Assembly: GCA_023428515.1 (NCBI GenBank) | Contig: JAEYXI010000277.1 | Span: 1 to 10,622 of the forward strand | From: Pseudomonadota bacterium | GTDB taxonomy: Bacteria; Pseudomonadota; Alphaproteobacteria; Rhizobiales; Rhizobiaceae | Length of the DNA stretch: 10,622 nt | Reading direction: 5' to 3' | In this document: positions 6,752 through 10,622 of the stretch, piece by piece | How the letters are laid out: the number at the start of each line of letters is the position of its first letter | Numbering within the stretch: position 1 is the stretch's first letter | Made by a program: the position numbers and the translations under genes | Notes under the pieces: generated by a model | Databases searched by the model: none | Seen by the model: only the letters and a program-made list of their open reading frames with translations | What the model was told of the DNA's origin: nothing

Positions 6752-8302
6752 ATGGGCATTTTGGGCTGGATCATTCTCCTCCTCGTGATTGCGGCGGCCA
6801 TCATCGTACTGGCTGCGTGGTTCTTCGAACGCGCCACCAACGAGGTAAGCCTCGTGCGCACCGGCATTGGCGGCCGCAAGGTGGTGATCGACGGTGGGAC
6901 GCTGGCGATCCCTTACTTCCACGAGGTCAGCCGCGTGAACATGCAGACGATCCGCATGGACGTCGCCCGCACCGGCGACCACGCATTGATCACCAAAGAC
7001 CGCATGCGCATCGATGTCGGCGCGGAATTCTACACCTCGGTCGTGCCGGAAGAAGCGGCCGTGGTGCGTGCCGCGCAGACGCTCGGCCGCCGCACCTTCC
7101 AGCCGGACCAGCTGAAATCGCTGCTCGACGGCATGATGGTCGATGCGCTTCGCGCCGTCGCCGCGCAGATGACCATGGACGAACTGCACGAGAATCGCGG
7201 CGAATTCGTCCGCCAGGTTCACGATGCGCTCGCCGGCACGCTGTCGAAGTACGGCTTGCAGCTCGACAGCGTGTCGTTGACCTCGCTCGACCAGACGCCG
7301 TTCTCGGCGCTCGACGAGAACAATGCCTTCAACGCTGTCGGCATGCGCAAGCTCGCCGAGGTCATCGCCAAGTCCAAGAAGGAACGCGCCGAGATCGAGG
7401 GGGAAAGCCAGGTCAGCGTGCGCCGCGCCGAAGTGGACTCCAATCGCCGCAAGCTGGAGATCGAGCTGGAACAACGCCGCGCCGAGATACAGCAGACCCA
7501 GGAGATCGAACTGTTGCTGGCACAACAGCTCACCGAGGTCGCCAGCCGCAAGGCCGAGGCCGAGGCCTCGGCGGCGCAGGCGCGTATCGAGATGGAACGA
7601 ACGATCCAGACAGCGGCGCTGGCGCGAGAACAGGTGATCCGCGAGGCAGAGATCCTGCAGGCGCGCGCGCTGGAAATCGCCGAGCAGGACCGGGCAATTC
7701 ACATCGCCGCCAAGAGCCGGGAGGAAAGCCAGGCAAAAGCGGAAGCCACCGAAGCAAGGGCGGCCATCATCAAGGCTGAGGAAGAACTGTCGACGCTGAG
7801 GCAACTTGCCGAAGCGGAACGGCGCAAGCAACTGGCGCTGCTCGCAGCCCAGCAGGAGGCGGAAGCCCAGGCCACGCGTGTAAAAATCACCTCGGAAAGC
7901 GATCAGATCGCCGCCAGGACCCGGGGCCTGATCAAGCGCGAGGAAGCCGAGACGCTGCGCATTCTCAAGCAGGCTGAAGCAGACGGCGAGGCAGCGCGCA
8001 TCAAGGCGGAAAACAGCCGCTCGCCGGAACTCGCGGCGATGGAACTTGAAAAGGCCCGGCTCACCGCGCTTCCCGCGATCATTGGCGAAATGGTCAAGCC
8101 GGCAGAGAAGATCAAGGGCATTTCGATCAACCACATCACCGGGCTTGGTCGCGCCGGGGAGAGTGCCGAGCGTCCAGCCTCACCGGTCGATCACACCGTC
8201 AATGCCATTCTCGACATGGCCGTGACGCTGCCGACGATGAAGAAGCTCGGCGATGCGGTCGGCCTCAACCTCGAGAACATGATCCCCGAGGATCCGCGCT
8301 GA
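6752..8302 (+). CDS. Flotillin-like SPFH-domain membrane protein (YqiK type)
   Basis: Flotillin-type proteins oligomerise at the membrane and organise microdomains. This one (516 aa) starts with a single membrane segment, about residues 4-23 (GWIILLLVIAAAIIVLAAW). An SPFH/band-7 region follows (about 28-195: EVSLVRTGIGGRKVVIDGGT, IRMDVARTGDHALITKDRM, LDSVSLTSLDQTPFSALDE). Next comes a long Ala/Glu/Arg/Gln-rich coiled coil (about 200-425) with many EAE/RAE repeats, the flotillin domain. The end, VNAILDMAVTLPTMKKLGDAVGLNLENM, has the form usual for YqiK relatives. It sits 25 nt behind the dehydrogenase gene and appears to be last in the operon, followed by a hairpin. Many bacterial flotillins are encoded with an NfeD protein; none is visible here. 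Its placement behind a transporter and a dehydrogenase is unusual. Molecular role in this setting is not known. Confidence 0.92.
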   Translation: MGILGWIILLLVIAAAIIVLAAWFFERATNEVSLVRTGIGGRKVVIDGGTLAIPYFHEVSRVNMQTIRMDVARTGDHALITKDRMRIDVGAEFYTSVVPEEAAVVRAAQTLGRRTFQPDQLKSLLDGMMVDALRAVAAQMTMDELHENRGEFVRQVHDALAGTLSKYGLQLDSVSLTSLDQTPFSALDENNAFNAVGMRKLAEVIAKSKKERAEIEGESQVSVRRAEVDSNRRKLEIELEQRRAEIQQTQEIELLLAQQLTEVASRKAEAEASAAQARIEMERTIQTAALAREQVIREAEILQARALEIAEQDRAIHIAAKSREESQAKAEATEARAAIIKAEEELSTLRQLAEAERRKQLALLAAQQEAEAQATRVKITSESDQIAARTRGLIKREEAETLRILKQAEADGEAARIKAENSRSPELAAMELEKARLTALPAIIGEMVKPAEKIKGISINHITGLGRAGESAERPASPVDHTVNAILDMAVTLPTMKKLGDAVGLNLENMIPEDPR

Positions 8303-8322
8303 TCATCTGAGTGCAAACGGAG

Positions 8323-8358
8323 CATTGCGGCAGGTCGCTCAGCGGCCTGCGCGCAATG
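8323..8358. terminator. Hairpin at the convergent gene junction, possible bidirectional terminator
   Basis: CATTGCGGCAGG (8323-8334) pairs with CCTGCGCGCAATG (8346-8358) to form a 12-bp stem with a single bulged base and an 11-nt loop. It begins 20 nt behind the flotillin stop, in a gap between two converging operons, where a shared terminator is expected. There is no run of T on either side, so efficiency is uncertain; it may instead be a 3' stabilising stem. Confidence 0.5.
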
Positions 8359-8398
8359 ATCTCAGCAGGAAACCGGTGGCGTCTGAAATGGGCGAGCG

Positions 8399-8424
8399 GG
8401 CGTCGGTCATCAAAGCCCGATGCC
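8399..8424. repeat. Small inverted repeat in the convergent gap
   Basis: GGCGTCGG (8399-8406) can pair with CCGATGCC (8417-8424) over a 10-nt loop, with one G-U pair on the plus strand. It is the second stem in the gap of 191 bp between the flotillin and flavin reductase genes. Function unknown; possibly part of the 3' end structure of either transcript. Confidence 0.3.
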
Positions 8425-8484
8425 AGATCGGTTCAAACAGCCGGTTGAGCCGACGCCGCCGGTATTGCGAGTGCCCAGCAAAGA

Positions 8485-8504
8485 TCAGCAGCCTTATATG
8501 CTGA
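8485..8504 (-). terminator. Weak hairpin at the stop codon of the flavin reductase gene
   Basis: TCAGCA (8485-8490) and TGCTGA (8499-8504) are perfect reverse complements around an 8-nt loop that includes the TAA stop at 8494-8496. On the minus strand the stem is followed by TCTTTGC, a short T-rich run. It could help end the minus-strand transcript, but a 6-bp stem is weak. Confidence 0.25.
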
Positions 8505-8994
8505 CGTACCGACGGTCCTGATAAAGAAGGGCTAGATTGTCGTCACTTGCGCGGATGTCGATGATGGCGCCGAACAGCACCCGGTGTGTACCCTGATCAA
8601 CGAAATGCGACAGGATGCATTCGAAGCTCACCAGAGCATCACCAAGCACCGGCACGCCGGACTTGCCCCTCTCCCAGGCGCCAGTTGCAAAACGTTCCGC
8701 CATGGGTGTCTTGCCGCCGAAGAGGTTGGCGATCGGCTCGTGACGCGGCGCAAGCGTGTTCACGCAGAAATAAGCGGCAGCCTCAAAGGCCGGGAAGCAG
8801 GAGGCGGACCGGTTGATGCAGGCGAGAAGTGTCGCCGGTGTATCGCTGACGCTGCAGACGGCCGACGCGGTGAAGCCGGACGGCCCATCCGCATCCTGCG
8901 TGGTGATGACATTGACGGCGGCGCCCAGCTTCGACATCCCGGACCGGAACGCCTTGCTGTCGACGACATCGAAACGATGATCCAAGACACCCAA
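8494..8994 (-). CDS. Short-chain flavin reductase, partner of the FMN-dependent monooxygenase
   Basis: This protein of 166 aa (from the preferred start) belongs to the flavin reductase-like domain family, which uses NAD(P)H to reduce free FMN or FAD for a partner oxygenase. The family features are the FMN-binding stretch GPSGFTASAVCSVSDTPA followed by LLACINRSAS, the segment FCVNTLAPRHEPIANLFGG, and the C-terminal GTHRVLFGAI, the counterpart of the 'GDH' region. Length is normal. The start is TTG at 8994: a perfect AGGAGG (9006-9001 on the minus strand) precedes it by 6 nt. A further in-frame TTG at 9009 would place that ribosome site inside the gene and is less likely. The preceding monooxygenase stop overlaps the ribosome site, so the two are probably translationally coupled, as expected for a two-component system. 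The specific partner reaction is inferred. Confidence 0.92.
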   Translation of the reverse strand: MGVLDHRFDVVDSKAFRSGMSKLGAAVNVITTQDADGPSGFTASAVCSVSDTPATLLACINRSASCFPAFEAAAYFCVNTLAPRHEPIANLFGGKTPMAERFATGAWERGKSGVPVLGDALVSFECILSHFVDQGTHRVLFGAIIDIRASDDNLALLYQDRRYVSI

Positions 8995-9000
8995 TGTCGA

Positions 9001-9006
9001 CCTCCT
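9001..9006 (-). promoter_or_regulatory. Ribosome binding site that decides the TTG start of the flavin reductase gene
   Basis: On the minus strand AGGAGG runs from 9006 to 9001, 6 nt before TTG at 8994. Its first A is the last base of the TGA stop of the monooxygenase gene. This perfect match favours the TTG at 8994 over an earlier in-frame TTG at 9009, which would lie in front of the ribosome site. Confidence 0.8.
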
Positions 9007-10301
9007 CAAGTTCGTTCCGGCCGCTCGAAGCCCAGGCGGTCGCGCAGCGTCCGTCCTTCATATGCCGATCGGTAGAGCCCGCGCTCCTGCAAAAGCGGCA
9101 CGACCATGTCGACGAAGTCGGTCAATCCGTCGGGGAAATGCGACGGCATGATGTTGAAGCCGTCGGCCGCCCCCGTCCGGAACCAGGTCTCAAGGGTATC
9201 GGCGATATAGTCAGGCGTGCCACACAGCACCCAGTGGCCACGCGCCGCCGCCATAAGATTATAAACGTCACGCAGCTTCATGTTCTCGCGCCGCGCCTTG
9301 TCGAGCATCACCTTGGCGAAGGCGTGGTAACTGTCCGAAGGCTTGAGATCCTCGGGGATCGGACCGTCCAGATCGTAGACGCTCATGTCGATGCCGAAAC
9401 GGTCGGACAGAAGTGACAGGGCATTCGTCTCGCTGATGAAGCCCTGCAATTGAGCGAGCTTGTCATGCGCCTCTCGTTCGGTCCGCCCGACGATCGGCAT
9501 GACGCCGGGCAGAATGACCATGCTGTCATCGGCGCGCCCGTATGTCGGTAGCCTGCCCTTGACGGAGCGATAGAAGGCCCGCGCCTCGTCGAGATCCTGG
9601 GTGACGGAAAACACCACATCGGCCGATTTCGCCGCAAGCTCCTGACCGGGACCGGAGCCGCCAGCCTGTAGGATGATCGGTTGCCCCTGCGGCGAGCGAC
9701 CGATATTCAGCGGCCCCTTCACCTTGAAATGCGCGCCCTCGTGATCGAGCGCACGGACCTTGGAAGCGTCGATATAGACGCCGGTTTCCCGGTCGGCGAC
9801 GATCGCATCGTCCGCCCAACAATCCCAAAGCCCCCGCACCACGGTCAGGAATTCCTCGGCAATCTCGTAGCGCTTGGAATGGTCCGGATGCACCGTGCCG
9901 AAATTGACGGCCGCTGCCGGGTTTGCCGTGGTCACGGCGTTCCACGCTGCGCGCCCGCCGCTGAGATGATCGAGCGAGGCGAAGAGGCGCGCGACCGTGA
10001 ACGGGTCGCTGTACGTCGTCGAGACTGTGGCGCCGAGACCGATATGCCGGGTGGCCCCCGCAACGGCGGACAGCAGCGTCAGAGGCTCTAGGCGGGCCGT
10101 GTAGGACGGATGCGCCGCCGGATCCGCATGGAGGTTGTCGCCCATGAAGATAAGGTCGAACAGTCCGCGCTCCGCTTCCTGAGCGATCCGCTTCACCATT
10201 TCGATGTCCTGGAAACTGTCGACCGCTCCTGGAACGCGCCATCCCGCGACATGGCTGCCGGTGCCGAGCAGGAAGAGACCAAAATGTATCATGCGTGTCA
10301 T
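9006..10301 (-). CDS. FMN-dependent monooxygenase of the NtaA/SnaA/DszA group (bacterial luciferase-like)
   Basis: This 431-aa protein fits the luciferase-like (TIM-barrel) flavin monooxygenases, which use reduced FMN and O2 to cleave C-N or C-S bonds or oxidise a substrate. Visible motifs: HFGLFLLGTGSHVAGWRVPGA (6-26), matching the NtaA-type 'HxxAWRxP' start; FDLIFMGDN (48-56); IGLGATVSTTYSDPFTVARLF (87-107) and LDHLSGGRAAWNAVTT (110-125), the conserved flavin region; QAGGSGPGQELAAKSADVVF (212-231); and GTPDYIADTLETWF followed by DGFNI (361-384). Known relatives act on nitrilotriacetate, pristinamycin and dibenzothiophene sulfone; the substrate here cannot be called. The start at 10301 has GGAGA about 10 nt upstream; ATG 10292 is a poorer choice. 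It follows the permease gene by 7 nt and precedes its flavin reductase partner. Confidence 0.93.
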   Translation of the reverse strand: MTRMIHFGLFLLGTGSHVAGWRVPGAVDSFQDIEMVKRIAQEAERGLFDLIFMGDNLHADPAAHPSYTARLEPLTLLSAVAGATRHIGLGATVSTTYSDPFTVARLFASLDHLSGGRAAWNAVTTANPAAAVNFGTVHPDHSKRYEIAEEFLTVVRGLWDCWADDAIVADRETGVYIDASKVRALDHEGAHFKVKGPLNIGRSPQGQPIILQAGGSGPGQELAAKSADVVFSVTQDLDEARAFYRSVKGRLPTYGRADDSMVILPGVMPIVGRTEREAHDKLAQLQGFISETNALSLLSDRFGIDMSVYDLDGPIPEDLKPSDSYHAFAKVMLDKARRENMKLRDVYNLMAAARGHWVLCGTPDYIADTLETWFRTGAADGFNIMPSHFPDGLTDFVDMVVPLLQERGLYRSAYEGRTLRDRLGFERPERT

Positions 10302-10308
10302 GCTGGGC

Positions 10309-10622
10309 TTATCTCCAGAAAATGTAGCGGCGCTCGACGAAGCTGATCGCGCCGAAGAAGGAGAGGCTGATCGCGGAAGCGACGATGATGGCGGCCCAGA
10401 CCTGAACGAAATCGATCTGCAGCACAGCTTGGTAGATCACCCATCCGAGCCCGCCATAGGCGCCAAGCATTTCGGTGACGATGGCGACGATGACGCTGCG
10501 CACCGTCGATACCCGCATGCCGGCAATGATCAGCGGCAGGGCGGTCGGGAGACGAAGACGCCACAGAACCGTCAGCCTTCCTGCGCCGAAGGAACGGATC
10601 AGATCGACGGATTTCCGATCGA
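10309..10622 (-). CDS. ABC importer permease of the SsuC/TauC type, 3' part only (gene runs off the window)
   Basis: Only the last 103 residues are inside the window; the frame is open to the window end and ends TAA at 10311-10309. The visible part holds the permease EAA-type coupling region: DLIRSFGAGRLTVLWRLRLP followed by TALPLIIAGMR, in which a G and an I/L-LP are spaced as in the family. Then come VIVAIVTEMLGAYGGLGWVIYQA and a final membrane helix (WAAIIVASAISLSFFGAISF) with a basic end RRYIFWR. This matches permeases for sulfonates, taurine, nitrate and related compounds (SsuC/TauC/NrtB class). It would act in the inner membrane with an ATPase and a binding protein encoded outside the window. 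It lies 7 nt ahead of the monooxygenase gene, suggesting that the two serve the same substrate. Confidence 0.9.
   Translation of the reverse strand, partial: DRKSVDLIRSFGAGRLTVLWRLRLPTALPLIIAGMRVSTVRSVIVAIVTEMLGAYGGLGWVIYQAVLQIDFVQVWAAIIVASAISLSFFGAISFVERRYIFWR

Noticed and set aside
6683..8134. Long antisense open frame (483 codons) opposite the flotillin gene
   Set aside because: It mirrors the coiled-coil coding strand in GC-rich DNA. The translation has no recognisable domain and is dominated by Leu, Arg and Gly runs, while the plus-strand frame is a clear flotillin.
8584..9075. Plus-strand open frame opposite the flavin reductase
   Set aside because: The minus strand encodes a recognisable flavin reductase. 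The plus-strand product has no family features.

Overview
The window reads as chromosome or large-replicon DNA from an alphaproteobacterium, most likely a member of the Rhizobiales (Rhizobium, Agrobacterium or Mesorhizobium type). The grounds are high GC, dense coding with ATGA start/stop overlaps, the families present, and a palindromic intergenic element of the style common in rhizobia. Species cannot be named from the sequence alone.

Plus strand, 21-8302: one apparent operon of seven genes. It encodes a periplasmic solute-binding protein, a LivH-type and a LivM-type permease, LivG-type and LivF-type ATPases (together a complete HAAT-family ABC importer), an NAD(P)-dependent aldehyde dehydrogenase closest in motifs to the aromatic (salicylaldehyde/vanillin) group, and a YqiK-type flotillin. 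The binding-protein gene is separated from the rest by about 220 bp holding a RIME-like palindromic repeat. The other genes overlap or lie within about 30 bp of each other. The likely logic is import of an organic solute followed by oxidation of an aldehyde derived from it. The flotillin is an unexpected membrane-scaffold partner.

Two features of the importer stand out. The LivF-type ATPase carries a Pro/Ala-rich C-terminal tail of about 186 residues that normal LivF proteins lack. The LivG-type ATPase has lost the canonical ABC signature (LTYIDTK where LAYGQQR or similar is expected), so one of the two composite ATP sites should be degenerate.

Convergent junction, 8303-8493: non-coding, with three small inverted repeats. 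The best of them is a plausible bidirectional terminator.

Minus strand, 10622-8494: a second operon read right to left. It holds the 3' part of an SsuC/TauC-type permease, an FMN-dependent monooxygenase of the NtaA/SnaA/DszA group, and a short-chain flavin reductase that would supply reduced flavin. This is a typical two-component oxygenase with its uptake system, probably for a sulfonate, sulfone or amine-type substrate. The flavin reductase most likely starts at a TTG codon directly behind a perfect AGGAGG site. No tRNA, rRNA, transposase or CRISPR array was seen.
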